Assembly: GCF_019192965.1 (NCBI RefSeq)
Contig: NZ_JAHTKU010000002.1
Coordinates: forward strand, 58,233-122,232
From: Nocardioides daeguensis
GTDB taxonomy: Bacteria > Actinomycetota > Actinomycetes > Propionibacteriales > Nocardioidaceae
DNA: 64,000 nucleotides
Direction of reading: 5' to 3'
The notes beneath the pieces were generated by a model that saw only the letters and a list, made by a program, of their open reading frames with translations, searched no databases and was not told where the DNA came from. The stretch's first letter is position 1; every line of letters begins with the position of its first letter. Positions 7,654 through 17,745 of this stretch are shown here, piece after piece. The translations under genes and the position numbers were made by a program.

Positions 7654-8858
7654 CGGGCCTCCACCGGCTCGGGCTCGGTGAACCTGACCCGGAGCTCGCC
7701 GTCGACCACGCTCGCTCCGGCCACCCGCAGCCGGGCCAGGCCCGGCGGCAGCGTCAGCAGACGGCGGTAGGAGCCGACGGTCATCACGAGCTCGTCGCCG
7801 TTGCGGGCGAGGCCGACCTCCGAGCGGGACACGTGGGGCAGGGACAGGTGGGCGACGGCTCCCCCGTCGTCACCGCGGGAGACGCGGAACGGCCCGTCCC
7901 CCGCAGGTACGGCGAACGGGTCGGCGCCGTCGTACAGGTCGTTGGCGAGGGCGGTGAGCGCGGACACCCCGACGGGCTCGGCCGGCTGGTACTGCGAGGT
8001 CCACACCGGCAGACCGCCGAAGGACTGCGCAACCTCCCGCAGCACGGCGCTCTGGGCCGTGACCCAGCCCGCGCGCCACGGGTCGTCGTCGCCCGACGGG
8101 AAGACCCGGTTGGCGACGACGCCGTCGACGCGGTACCCGAAGAGGCACAGGCTGGTGTAGGCCCGCCGTGCCTCCGCGAGCACGACCTGCTCCGGGGTGA
8201 GGACCAGTCGCACCGACGACTCCGGGCCGGACAGCAGGGCGTGCACGTCGTCGAGCTCGCCGTGCAGGCGGGTGATCGCGTCGAAGACCGGATCGCCGGG
8301 CATCGGGACGCCGGCCGCGCGGTTGAGGACCGGGCGCAGCGCCTTGACCAGCCGGCGCTGGATGGGCAGCAGCCGTTCGAGATACCAGCCGAGCGCCTCC
8401 GGCAGGGCCAGCAGGCGCAGCGTCTCGGCAGTGGGCGCGCAGTCGACCACGATCAGGTCCCAGCCGCCCGAGCGGGCGTGCTGGCGCAGCTCCAGCAGCG
8501 CGAGCACCTCCTCCGCGCCGGGGATGACGGTCATCTCCTCGGCCGCGACCGGGTCCATGCCCACCGCGTCGAGGACGGAGAGTAGGTAGCGCTGGATGTC
8601 GGCCCACGACTGCTCGAAGCGCAGCTGGGCGTCGACCTGCTGGACGAAGAGGTTCGCGGCCACCTCGCTCGGCTCGGCGCTCTGGTTGGTCGAGCCCGTC
8701 GCGGTCCCGACGGCGCCGTAGGCGTCGGCAAGGGAGTGTGCGGCGTCGGTCGAGATCACCAGGGTGCGCAGGCCCCGCGCCGCGGCCAGCGCCGCCGTAC
8801 CCGCGGCGACGGTGGACTTGCCGACACCGCCCTTGCCGGTGAAGAGAACGATCCGCAC
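7650..8858 (-). CDS. ArsA/GET3-family ATPase
   Basis: The 402-aa P-loop ATPase belongs to the ArsA/TRC40 branch of the SIMIBI class. The deviant Walker A GKGGVGKST begins at residue 8, switch I is ISTDAAHSLADAYG, and VVDCAPTAETLRLL is the A-loop/switch II aspartate motif. VVANRVFP near the base-recognition region and a beta-rich C-terminal extension (about 320-402) follow. Only one ATPase domain is present, as in the mycobacterial ArsA-like proteins rather than the fused plasmid ArsA. There is no ArsB pump or ArsR nearby, so arsenite resistance is unlikely. A chaperone or sorting ATPase role is more plausible but unproven. The start is GTG 8858; the stop overlaps the next gene as ATGA. Confidence 0.85.
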   Translation of the reverse strand: MRIVLFTGKGGVGKSTVAAGTAALAAARGLRTLVISTDAAHSLADAYGAVGTATGSTNQSAEPSEVAANLFVQQVDAQLRFEQSWADIQRYLLSVLDAVGMDPVAAEEMTVIPGAEEVLALLELRQHARSGGWDLIVVDCAPTAETLRLLALPEALGWYLERLLPIQRRLVKALRPVLNRAAGVPMPGDPVFDAITRLHGELDDVHALLSGPESSVRLVLTPEQVVLAEARRAYTSLCLFGYRVDGVVANRVFPSGDDDPWRAGWVTAQSAVLREVAQSFGGLPVWTSQYQPAEPVGVSALTALANDLYDGADPFAVPAGDGPFRVSRGDDGGAVAHLSLPHVSRSEVGLARNGDELVMTVGSYRRLLTLPPGLARLRVAGASVVDGELRVRFTEPEPVEAR

Positions 8859-8880
8859 GGAGCAGCCTGCCTGGGCGCCG

Positions 8881-9336
8881 TCAGGCGCCGGACTCGACGC
8901 GCTTCTTCAGGCCCTTGAGCGCGGTGTCGATGAGGATCTTCTCGCCCTTGCGCTTGAGCATGCCGATCAGCGGGATGGAGACGTCGAGGGCCAGTCGGTA
9001 GGTGACCTCGGTGGAGCCGCCGGTCTCACGGAGCACATAGGCACCCTCGAGGGCCTTGAGCATCTTGCCCTCGACGAGGGTCCAGGTGACCTGGCGGTCG
9101 CCGTCCCAGACGTAGGAGAGCGTGTACTCGTCCTTGATCGGCGAGACGTCGAGGGCGAAGAACACCTCACGGGCCCGACCGGCCTGCGTCGGGTCGCCGG
9201 CGTCGTACGACGAGCGCACCTCGGCCACGGTGACGCCCTTGGCCCACTGGGGGTAGGCCGCGAAGTCGGCGATGACGGCCATCACATCGGCGGCAGGGGC
9301 ATCGACGACGATCGACGAGGACGTCTGTTCGGCCAT
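8881..9336 (-). CDS. SRPBCC (START/cyclase-like) family protein
   Basis: The 151-aa single-domain protein of the SRPBCC helix-grip fold contains a hydrophobic cavity that typically binds lipids or polyketides. Visible features are an N-terminal strand SSSIVVDAPAADVMAVIADF, the conserved YPQWAKGV turn, VTWTLVEGKMLKALEG and a long amphipathic C-terminal helix (KGEKILIDTALKGLKKRV). It matches the polyketide cyclase/dehydrase-like proteins that commonly sit beside fadD and arsA genes in actinobacteria. ATG 9336 is chosen because TAGCCT lies 7 nt upstream. It heads the (-) operon and is divergent from the acyl-CoA synthetase, which suggests a fatty-acyl or other lipid ligand. Confidence 0.8.
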   Translation of the reverse strand: MAEQTSSSIVVDAPAADVMAVIADFAAYPQWAKGVTVAEVRSSYDAGDPTQAGRAREVFFALDVSPIKDEYTLSYVWDGDRQVTWTLVEGKMLKALEGAYVLRETGGSTEVTYRLALDVSIPLIGMLKRKGEKILIDTALKGLKKRVESGA

Positions 9337-9343
9337 GGCGGGA

Positions 9344-9349
9344 AGGCTA
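9344..9349 (-). promoter_or_regulatory. -10 hexamer of the SRPBCC-arsA operon (leaderless)
   Basis: TAGCCT on the minus strand, 7 nt before ATG 9336, faces away from the fadD promoter. Confidence 0.6.
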
Positions 9350-9404
9350 CCGGACCCGGAGGTCGCGCAGCTGCCCGGCATCCGCGCGGTCTCGAACCCG
9401 GCGG

Positions 9405-9410
9405 TAACCT
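9405..9410 (+). promoter_or_regulatory. -10 hexamer of fadD (leaderless)
   Basis: TAACCT lies 6 nt before GTG 9417, with no Shine-Dalgarno between them. Confidence 0.6.
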
Positions 9411-9416
9411 GCACAG

Positions 9417-11210
<1,794 letters not shown>

Positions 11211-11363
11211 GCGCCGCCGCGGCGAGTCCGGGCGGTCCCCGACCGGTCACGGAACGGCGCGGCCGGCGGGACCATAGTCCTGACGAACCATCTCGCCGGT
11301 TGCGATCGGACATCATTCGTCTCCTTTTGGCGTTTTCACTCACACCTCGTGCGCCGTCTTCGC

Positions 11364-11369
11364 TAGCCT
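11364..11369 (+). promoter_or_regulatory. -10 hexamer of the Tad operon
   Basis: TAGCCT lies 31 nt before ATG 11401. Unlike most promoters here it leaves a short leader of about 25 nt that contains the ribosome binding site GGGGAG (11387-11392). The preceding ~100 nt are unusually AT-rich for this genome (CTCCTTTTGGCGTTTTCAC) and could hold activator sites. Confidence 0.5.
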
Positions 11370-11400
11370 CGCGGTGCGCTGCAGCCGGGGAGCAGTGACC

Positions 11401-12153
11401 ATGCACATGGGGAGCGGGAGGGCTCTGGAAGTGGACCGTCGCAGGTTGTTGCTCGTCGTCGCCGCGGTGATCGCCGCGCTGGGTGTCGGGCTTGTCTTCA
11501 TGTTCGCCCGGGGCGCCGAGTCGCGCGCCGCTGAGAAGTACCAGACGACCGACGTCGTCACCGTCGCGGCCGGGAAGACCGTTCTTCCCGGCGAGAGCAT
11601 CAAGTCGGCGCTCGACACCGGCAAGCTCGCGCAGACCGCCGTGCCGAAGGGCCAGGTGCTCGAGAACGCGCTGCGCCAGAGCCAGCTGGGCGACCTCGAC
11701 GGCAAGGTCGCGCTGACCACGCTGTACGCCGGCGAGCAGCTGCTGTCGACCAAGTTCGGAGGCGTCGGCGACCCGGTCGACGTCGCGTCGCTGCCCCTGC
11801 CGACGGGCATGATCGCCAAGCCGGAGTCCTTCGACCTGCCGGTCGGTTCGTTCATCGAGCCCGGCTCGCAGCTGGCGGTGTTCCTCACGGTCAACCCGGC
11901 CACGCCGACCTGCCTGCTCATCGATCGCGTCACGGTCATCTCCAAGGGTGCGCAGACGGAGACCACCGCCGACGCCGCCGCTGACGCCGCCGAGCAGGCC
12001 CCGGCCCTGCACCTCGCGGTGACCCAGCAGCAGTTCGAGTGGCTCCAGGACGGCCGCGAGCGCGGCGAGCTGTCCGTGGCCCTGCTCAACGCGGAGAGCG
12101 AGGTCCAGCTCGACAAGACCGGGCCCTGCGCCACGATCCGCGAAGGCGAGTGA
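11401..12153 (+). CDS. cpaB: SAF-domain pilus assembly protein, CpaB/RcpC-like
   Basis: The 250-aa protein has one N-terminal membrane anchor (LLLVVAAVIAALGVGLVFMFA, about 13-33), followed by an extracytoplasmic SAF-like domain of the type found in CpaB/RcpC. That family helps assemble or gate Flp pili. The segment TVLPGESIKSALDTGKL and GMIAKPESFDLPVGSFIEPGSQLAVFLTV match the SAF/RcpC arrangement. The ATG at 11401 is preferred over GTG 11374 or 11395 because GGGGAG is spaced 8 nt before it. It is the first gene of the Tad operon, 4 nt before tadZ. Similarity is at fold and context level, so the family name is moderately sure. Confidence 0.75.
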   Translation: MHMGSGRALEVDRRRLLLVVAAVIAALGVGLVFMFARGAESRAAEKYQTTDVVTVAAGKTVLPGESIKSALDTGKLAQTAVPKGQVLENALRQSQLGDLDGKVALTTLYAGEQLLSTKFGGVGDPVDVASLPLPTGMIAKPESFDLPVGSFIEPGSQLAVFLTVNPATPTCLLIDRVTVISKGAQTETTADAAADAAEQAPALHLAVTQQQFEWLQDGRERGELSVALLNAESEVQLDKTGPCATIREGE

Positions 12154-12157
12154 CGTC

Positions 12158-13348
12158 ATGCCGGTTCTCGTCGAACAGGATCCGTCGCTCGTCGACAGCC
12201 TGGTGCGCGCCATGCCCCCCGGTTCCCAGGCGGTCGCCACGACCGAGCGCGCCGTGGCCTGGCTCGACCAGCACCCGGACGAGTACGTCGTGGCGCTCGG
12301 CCCGAGCGTCCATCTCGGTGCCGCGCTCGCCACGGCCGAGGAGCTGCGGATCAAGCGTCCCACCGTCAGCGTCGTCCTCGTCCGCGAGCAGTTCGACACC
12401 GACGTCCTGACCAAGTCCATGCACGCCGGGATCCGCGACGTCGTCGTCGCGGGCGGCGACGAGAAGGCCCTCACCAGCGCTGTCGAGCGCGCACACCAGC
12501 TCTACCAGGCCCTCCGCGGCCCCGGCGGCGCGCGCCAGCTCGGTCGCGTCGTGACCGTCTTCTCCCCCAAGGGCGGCGTCGGCAAGACCACGTCGTCGGT
12601 CAACCTGGCGCTGGCGCTCACCGACCGGGGTGCCCGCAAGGTGTGCCTGGTGGACCTCGACCTCGCCTTCGGTGACGTCGCGATCACCATGCAGCTCTTC
12701 CCGACGCACTCGATCGAGCAGGCGGTCGGGTCGGAGGACTCGATCGACCTCGCCATGCTCGAGGGGCTGCTGACCCGCCACCAGGACTCGCTGACCGTGC
12801 TGGCGGCGCCGGCCCACCCGGACGTGCGCGAGCGGGTCACCCCGCTGCTGATCTCGCGGATCCTGCGGGCGCTGCGCGACGGCTTCGACTACATCGTCGT
12901 CGACACCTCGCCCTCGTTCGACGACGCGACCCTGACCGCGCTGGACGAGACCGACGAGTGCGTGATCGTCGCGACGCTCGACGTGCCCACGCTGAAGAAC
13001 GTCAAGGTCGCCCTGGAGACCATGGACATGCTGTCCATCGCCCGCGGCCACCGGCACCTGCTGCTGAACCGCGCGGACGACGAGGTCGGCATCAGCGTGG
13101 AGAAGGTCGAGAGCATCCTCGGGATGCCGGTCAGCGCGCAGGTCGCGACGGCCGTCGACATCGCCGCGGCCACCAACGCGGGTACGCCGATCGTCTCGCA
13201 CAAGCCGGGGCACCCGGCGAGCCTCGCCTACGCGCACCTCGCCGCGGCGGTCACCGGCGAGCCGGTCGCCGCCCCGTCGTCCGCCGCCTCCGAGCCGCCG
13301 ACCGAACCGGCCCGTTCGCGCGGGCTGTTCCGCCGCGGGAGGAGCTGA
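12158..13348 (+). CDS. tadZ: TadZ/CpaE-like P-loop ATPase
   Basis: The 396-aa protein combines an atypical receiver-like N-terminal domain (residues 1-125) with a MinD/ParA ATPase domain. In the receiver part the usual Asp and Lys pattern is degenerate (VVALGPSVHLG), as in other TadZ proteins. The ATPase shows FSPKGGVGKTTSSVNLA (Walker A at about 137-147), VDLDLAFGDVAI, IVVDTSPSFDD (Walker B region) and the base-binding LLNRADD. TadZ localises the Tad machine at the pole or septum. The C-terminal 30 residues are Ala/Pro/Arg rich and probably disordered. The gene is followed by tadA after 2 nt. Confidence 0.88.
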   Translation: MPVLVEQDPSLVDSLVRAMPPGSQAVATTERAVAWLDQHPDEYVVALGPSVHLGAALATAEELRIKRPTVSVVLVREQFDTDVLTKSMHAGIRDVVVAGGDEKALTSAVERAHQLYQALRGPGGARQLGRVVTVFSPKGGVGKTTSSVNLALALTDRGARKVCLVDLDLAFGDVAITMQLFPTHSIEQAVGSEDSIDLAMLEGLLTRHQDSLTVLAAPAHPDVRERVTPLLISRILRALRDGFDYIVVDTSPSFDDATLTALDETDECVIVATLDVPTLKNVKVALETMDMLSIARGHRHLLLNRADDEVGISVEKVESILGMPVSAQVATAVDIAAATNAGTPIVSHKPGHPASLAYAHLAAAVTGEPVAAPSSAASEPPTEPARSRGLFRRGRS

Positions 13349-13350
13349 GC

Positions 13351-14874
13351 GTGTCCAGTCTCTCCGAGCGCCTGGCCGCCGCGCGCCGTGAGGCCGCCGG
13401 GCAGGGCCGCCACGCCGCCACCCCCGGCGCCGACGCCGAGCTCCTCGCCGAGGTCGTCAGCGCGACCGAACCGCACGCGAGCGCCCCGGGCGCTGCCGCT
13501 CCGGAACCGGAGCAGAGGGCCGCCGGCCCGCTCTCCTCCCGGGCGGCTGCCGCGGCCGCGGCCACCGACGGCAAGCCCGGGCGCCGCATCGCCGGCACCG
13601 AGGACCGGCTCGAGGACCTGAAGTCGAGCGTGCACACCGAGCTGATCAAGCAGCTGGGCCCGCACCTGTACGACTCCGAGATGGACCAGGACGAGCTGGA
13701 CCAGACCGTCCGCACCGTCCTCTCCGACGTCCTCGGCGCCCAGGACCGGCCGCTCAGCGCGGCCGACCGGGTCCGGGTGACCCAGGAGATCACCGACGAC
13801 ATCCTCGGCTACGGCCCGATCGACCCCTACCTGCGCGACCCCGAGGTCTCCGAGGTCATGGTCAACGGCCACGACGACGTGTGGCTCGAGCGGGACGGCC
13901 GGTTGGTCAAGGCCGAGGCGCACTTCGTCGACGAGGCCCACCTGCGCCGCACGATCGACAAGATCGTGTCGCGGATCGGTCGCCGCGTCGACGAGTCCTC
14001 GCCGATGGTCGACGCCCGCCTGCCCGACGGGAGCCGCGTCAACGCGATCGTCCCGCCGCTGGCGATCGACGGCTCCGCACTGACGATCCGGAAGTTCTCG
14101 ACCGACCCGCTGACCGTGCAGGACCTGATCAACTTCGGGTCGCTGACCCCGCAGACGGCCGACTTCCTCGACGCCTGCGTCCGCGGCCGGCTCAACGTGA
14201 TCGTGTCCGGCGGCACCGGCGCCGGCAAGACGACGACGCTCAACGTGTTGTCCTCGTTCATCCCGACCGACGAGCGGATCGTCACGATCGAGGACGCCGC
14301 CGAGCTCCAGCTCAAGCAGGACCACGTCGTGCGGCTGGAGTCGCGCCCGGCCAACATCGAGGGCAAGGGCGCGGTCACCATCCGCGACCTGGTCCGCAAC
14401 AGCCTGCGCATGCGGCCGGACCGCATCGTCGTCGGCGAGGTCCGCGACGCCTCCGCGCTCGACATGCTCCAGGCCATGAACACCGGCCACGACGGCTCCA
14501 TCTGCACCCTGCACTCCAACGGCCCGCGCGACACGCTCGCCCGCATGGAGACGATGGTGCTGATGGCCGGCATGGACCTGCCGATCCGCGCCATCCGCGA
14601 GCAGGTGGCCTCCGCGGTCGACCTGATCGTGCACCAGACCAGGTTCAAGGACGGCTCGCGCCGGATCACCCACATCACCGAGGTGGAGCGGATGGAGGGC
14701 GACATCATCACCCTCCAGGACATCTTCGTCTTCGACAACTCGGCCGGCTTCGACGAGAACGGCCGGATCCTCGGGCGGCTGCGCTCGACCGGGCTGCGGC
14801 CGAAGTTCGTCGAGAAGCTGGCCTACGCCAACGTCGCCGTCGATCCGACGATCTTCCGGACGGAACGCATCTGA
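13351..14874 (+). CDS. tadA: Tad pilus secretion ATPase TadA/CpaF
   Basis: The 507-aa hexameric secretion ATPase powers Flp pilus assembly. A disordered Ala-rich N-terminus (about 1-75) precedes the N-terminal domain (LIKQLGPHLYDSE, YGPIDPYLRDPEVSEVMVNG). The ATPase core has Walker A SGGTGAGKTTTLN near residue 286, an Asp box IVTIEDAAELQL, Walker B MRPDRIVVGEVRD, and His-box residues GHDGSICTLHSNGPRD. This is the CpaF signature. GTG 13351 is chosen because GGGAGGAGC stands 8-15 nt upstream and the preceding stop is 2 nt away; the open frame further upstream is antisense-like shadow of tadZ. Its stop overlaps the next start (TGATG). Confidence 0.93.
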   Translation: MSSLSERLAAARREAAGQGRHAATPGADAELLAEVVSATEPHASAPGAAAPEPEQRAAGPLSSRAAAAAAATDGKPGRRIAGTEDRLEDLKSSVHTELIKQLGPHLYDSEMDQDELDQTVRTVLSDVLGAQDRPLSAADRVRVTQEITDDILGYGPIDPYLRDPEVSEVMVNGHDDVWLERDGRLVKAEAHFVDEAHLRRTIDKIVSRIGRRVDESSPMVDARLPDGSRVNAIVPPLAIDGSALTIRKFSTDPLTVQDLINFGSLTPQTADFLDACVRGRLNVIVSGGTGAGKTTTLNVLSSFIPTDERIVTIEDAAELQLKQDHVVRLESRPANIEGKGAVTIRDLVRNSLRMRPDRIVVGEVRDASALDMLQAMNTGHDGSICTLHSNGPRDTLARMETMVLMAGMDLPIRAIREQVASAVDLIVHQTRFKDGSRRITHITEVERMEGDIITLQDIFVFDNSAGFDENGRILGRLRSTGLRPKFVEKLAYANVAVDPTIFRTERI

Positions 14875-16796
14875 TGCGCGGGCAGCAGCTGGCGCGGGGG
14901 GTGGCGGCGCTGCTGGTCGCCCTCCTCGCCCTGCTCGTCGGTGCGCCGGCCCTTGCGGCCGACGGGGGCATCGCGCACGTCGAGTCGAGCGGCGACGGCA
15001 TCCGGATCCTGGTCGACGTACCCGCCGGGAGCCAGGTCGACCTGTCCGGCGTCTCGGCGACGCTCGACGGCAAGACCCTGGAGGCGACCGCCACCAGCAC
15101 CAGCTCCGGCTCGGCCGTGAAGCGCACGACCGTGCTGGTGATCGACACCAGCAACTCGATGCGCAAGCAGGGTCGCTTCGAGGCGGCCCAGCAGGCCGCG
15201 TCGACCTACCTCGACACGGTGCCCGGCGACGTCGAGGTCGGCATCGTGACCTTCGACAGCACCGTCGACGTCGCCCTCGCGCCGACGACCGACCGCGGAG
15301 CCGCCCGCACGGTCATCGACGGGCTCTCCCTGCAGCGCAACACGCTGCTGTACGACGGCATCCTCGCCGCCACCGACCTCGCCGGCGACAGCGGCCAGCG
15401 CTCGCTGCTGCTGCTCTCCGACGGCGCCGACGCCGGCAGCAAGGCATCGATCGAGGACGCCGTGGCCGCGATCAAGGACGCCGGCACCCGGGTCCACATC
15501 GTCGGCCTCGACCTCGCCGAGGACCAGCTCGCCCCGCTCCGCGCGCTCGCCGACGCCGGCAAGGGCGACGTCATCACCTCGAGCGGCACCGCCCTGGCTG
15601 CCGCCTTCGCCGAGCAGGCCGAGGCGCTGGCCGACCAGGTCCTCGTCACCGCCCCCCTCCCCTCCGGCTTCTCCGCCGACGTGGCGACCGTCGAGGTGAG
15701 CCTGCCGACCGCCGGTGGCGAACCGGTGGTCGCCCGCAGCCTGGCCACCATCGAGGCGACCAGCACCCCGGCCGCCGAGGCGCCGCTGCCCGCCATCACC
15801 GAGGACACCGGGTTCACGGCACCCGACTGGCTGCTCTGGGTCGGCGTCGCGGTCTTCGGGGTCGGTCTGCTCTCGGTGGCCGTGCTGCTCGTGCCCGCGA
15901 AGCCGGCTCCGATGAGCATCGCGGACCGCGTGACGGCGTACAGCACCCGGGTCGCGGGGGTCGAGGAGCGGGCGCAGAAGCCCCAGGCCGACCCCGTGCT
16001 CGACCAGGCCAAGGCCGCCGCCGCCGAGATCCTCGAGCGCAACAGCGCCCTCAACGACCGGATGACCCGGCGGCTCACGGCCGCCGGCAGCGAGTTCAAG
16101 CCCTCGGAATGGCTGCTGCTGCACGTGGGTACCGTGCTGGCCGCCGCCGTCGTCGGTCTCCTGCTCGGTCAGGGGAGCATCGTCCTCGGCCTGCTGTTCA
16201 TGGCCGTCGGCTTCGTCCTGCCTCCCGCCTACCTGCGCATCATGGCCGGGCGTCGGCGCCGGGCCTTCGACGCCGCTCTGCCCGACGTGCTCCAGCTCCT
16301 GTCCGGAGCGCTGAGCGCCGGTCTCTCGCTTGCCCAGGCCGTCGACACCGTGGTCCGCGAAGGCCCCGAGCCGATCGCCTCGGAGTTCAAGCGGGTGCTC
16401 GTCGAGGCCCGGATCGGCGTGTCGATCGAGGACGCCTTCGAGGGCGTCGCCCATCGGTTCCAGAGCAAGGACTTCGGCTGGGCGGTGATGGCCATCCGGA
16501 TCCAGCGCCAGGTCGGCGGCAACCTCGCCGAGCTGCTCACCACCGTCGCGGCGACCATGCGGGAGCGGCAGTACCTGCGGCGCCACGTGCGGGCGCTGTC
16601 CGCCGAGGGCCGGCTGTCCGCCGTGATCCTGTGCGGTCTCCCCCCGGTGTTCGGCCTCTACCTGTTCCTCACCAACCGTGAGTTCCTGCACCCGCTGGTC
16701 GCCGACCCCCGCGGCTGGGTCCTGCTCGCCTTCGGCGTGGTGTGGATGACGATCGGCGCGTTCTGGATGTCTCGCATGGTCAAGGTGGAGGCGTGA
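14874..16796 (+). CDS. tadB: vWA-domain / TadB (T2SSF) fusion protein
   Basis: The 640-aa protein fuses two modules. Residues 1-28 are a signal peptide ending ALA. Residues about 85-260 form a von Willebrand A domain with an intact MIDAS motif DTSNS (D91, S93, S95). A beta-rich segment and a membrane helix (WLLWVGVAVFGVGLLSVAVLLV, about 320-341) follow. The C-terminal 220 residues are a GspF/TadB inner-membrane platform domain with the PDVLQLLSGALSAGLSLAQAVD and QRQVGGNLAELL motifs. TadB and TadC make the membrane base of the pilus motor. The fused extracellular vWA domain could bind an adhesive or regulatory partner, or sense extrusion; that is inference. Both junctions of the gene overlap neighbours by one base. 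Confidence 0.88.
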   Translation: MRGQQLARGVAALLVALLALLVGAPALAADGGIAHVESSGDGIRILVDVPAGSQVDLSGVSATLDGKTLEATATSTSSGSAVKRTTVLVIDTSNSMRKQGRFEAAQQAASTYLDTVPGDVEVGIVTFDSTVDVALAPTTDRGAARTVIDGLSLQRNTLLYDGILAATDLAGDSGQRSLLLLSDGADAGSKASIEDAVAAIKDAGTRVHIVGLDLAEDQLAPLRALADAGKGDVITSSGTALAAAFAEQAEALADQVLVTAPLPSGFSADVATVEVSLPTAGGEPVVARSLATIEATSTPAAEAPLPAITEDTGFTAPDWLLWVGVAVFGVGLLSVAVLLVPAKPAPMSIADRVTAYSTRVAGVEERAQKPQADPVLDQAKAAAAEILERNSALNDRMTRRLTAAGSEFKPSEWLLLHVGTVLAAAVVGLLLGQGSIVLGLLFMAVGFVLPPAYLRIMAGRRRRAFDAALPDVLQLLSGALSAGLSLAQAVDTVVREGPEPIASEFKRVLVEARIGVSIEDAFEGVAHRFQSKDFGWAVMAIRIQRQVGGNLAELLTTVAATMRERQYLRRHVRALSAEGRLSAVILCGLPPVFGLYLFLTNREFLHPLVADPRGWVLLAFGVVWMTIGAFWMSRMVKVEA

Positions 16797-17716
16797 TGCT
16801 GCTCCTGCTCGCACTCATCCTGTTCGTGGCCGCGATCGCCGCAGCCGGGGCCGCCTTCGCCAAGGAGCAGCCCACGGGCCTGGCGCGCGCCCTCGAGGCG
16901 CTCGAGCGGTCCGGTCCGGCGGGGCGGGAGCTCGTGGAGGCGGCGGACCAGCCGTTCGCCGAGCGGGTCCTCGCCCCCTTCCAGGCCCGCGCGCTCACGC
17001 TCGGTCGTCGCGTGACCGGCGCGGACAAGGCCGACCGGATCCGGCGTCGGCTCGACTTCGCCGGCAACCCACGCGGCTGGACCGTCGACCGGGTCCTGTC
17101 GCTCAAGGTCATCTGCGCCGTGGCCCTGCCGGTCGCGGTGCTGGCCTACGGGCTCCTGCTCGGCGGCTCGTTCACTGTGCTCGTCGTGCTCGCGCTGGCC
17201 GCCGCAGCACTCGGCTTCTTCGTCCCGGACCTCTACCTCTACAACCAGGCCGCCCACCGCGCCGACCAGATCAAGCGGAACCTCGCCGACTCGGTCGACC
17301 TGCTGACCATCAGCGTGGAGGCCGGGCTCGGCTTCGACGCCGCGCTGCAGCAGGTGGCACGCAACACCACCGGCCCGGTCGCCGAGGAGTTCTCCCGGGT
17401 GCTGCGCGAGATGCAGCTCGGCATGAGCCGCTCGGAGGCCCTCAAGGCGATGGGCACCCGGAGCAACGTGGAGGATCTCAACACCTTCGTCGGCTCGATG
17501 GTGCAAGCCGATGCCTTCGGCATCCCGATCGGCCAGGTGCTCCGCGTCCAGTCCGGCGAGATTCGGGTCAAGCGCCGGCAGTATGCCGAGGAGAAGGCCC
17601 AACAGGTGCCGGTGAAGATCATGATCCCGCTGATTCTCTTCATCCTGCCCTGCCTGTTCATCGTCGTCATGGGGCCTGCCGTGCTGAACGCACTCGACGC
17701 GTTCAACGGCAAGTGA
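16796..17716 (+). CDS. tadC: TadC-like type II secretion F domain protein
   Basis: The 306-aa inner-membrane platform protein of the Tad pilus is the partner of TadB. A short N-terminal helix (residues 1-20) is followed by two membrane helices (about 105-145), the cytoplasmic T2SSF domain with RNLADSVDLLTISVEAGLGFDAALQQVA and GIPIGQVLRVQSGEIRVKRRQYAEEKAQ, and a terminal helix IPLILFILPCLFIVVMGPAVL. The order and motifs are those of GspF/TadC. ATG 16796 overlaps the tadB stop (GTGATG) with GGAGG just upstream. There is no tadE, tadF or prepilin peptidase gene after it; the operon appears to end here, since a leaderless promoter for the kinase follows within 17-22 nt. Confidence 0.9.
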   Translation: MLLLLALILFVAAIAAAGAAFAKEQPTGLARALEALERSGPAGRELVEAADQPFAERVLAPFQARALTLGRRVTGADKADRIRRRLDFAGNPRGWTVDRVLSLKVICAVALPVAVLAYGLLLGGSFTVLVVLALAAAALGFFVPDLYLYNQAAHRADQIKRNLADSVDLLTISVEAGLGFDAALQQVARNTTGPVAEEFSRVLREMQLGMSRSEALKAMGTRSNVEDLNTFVGSMVQADAFGIPIGQVLRVQSGEIRVKRRQYAEEKAQQVPVKIMIPLILFILPCLFIVVMGPAVLNALDAFNGK

Positions 17717-17732
17717 GAGGCGGTTTCAGCAC

Positions 17733-17738
17733 TAGGGT
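17733..17738 (+). promoter_or_regulatory. -10 hexamer of the kinase/regulator pair (leaderless)
   Basis: TAGGGT lies 7 nt before ATG 17746. It gives the two-component genes their own promoter inside the Tad locus. Confidence 0.55.
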
Positions 17739-17745
17739 GGACACC

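Noticed and set aside
7650..8858. Arsenite resistance operon
   Set aside because: Only an ArsA-like ATPase is present. There is no arsB, arsC, arsR or arsD and the cofactor motifs are of the GET3-like group.
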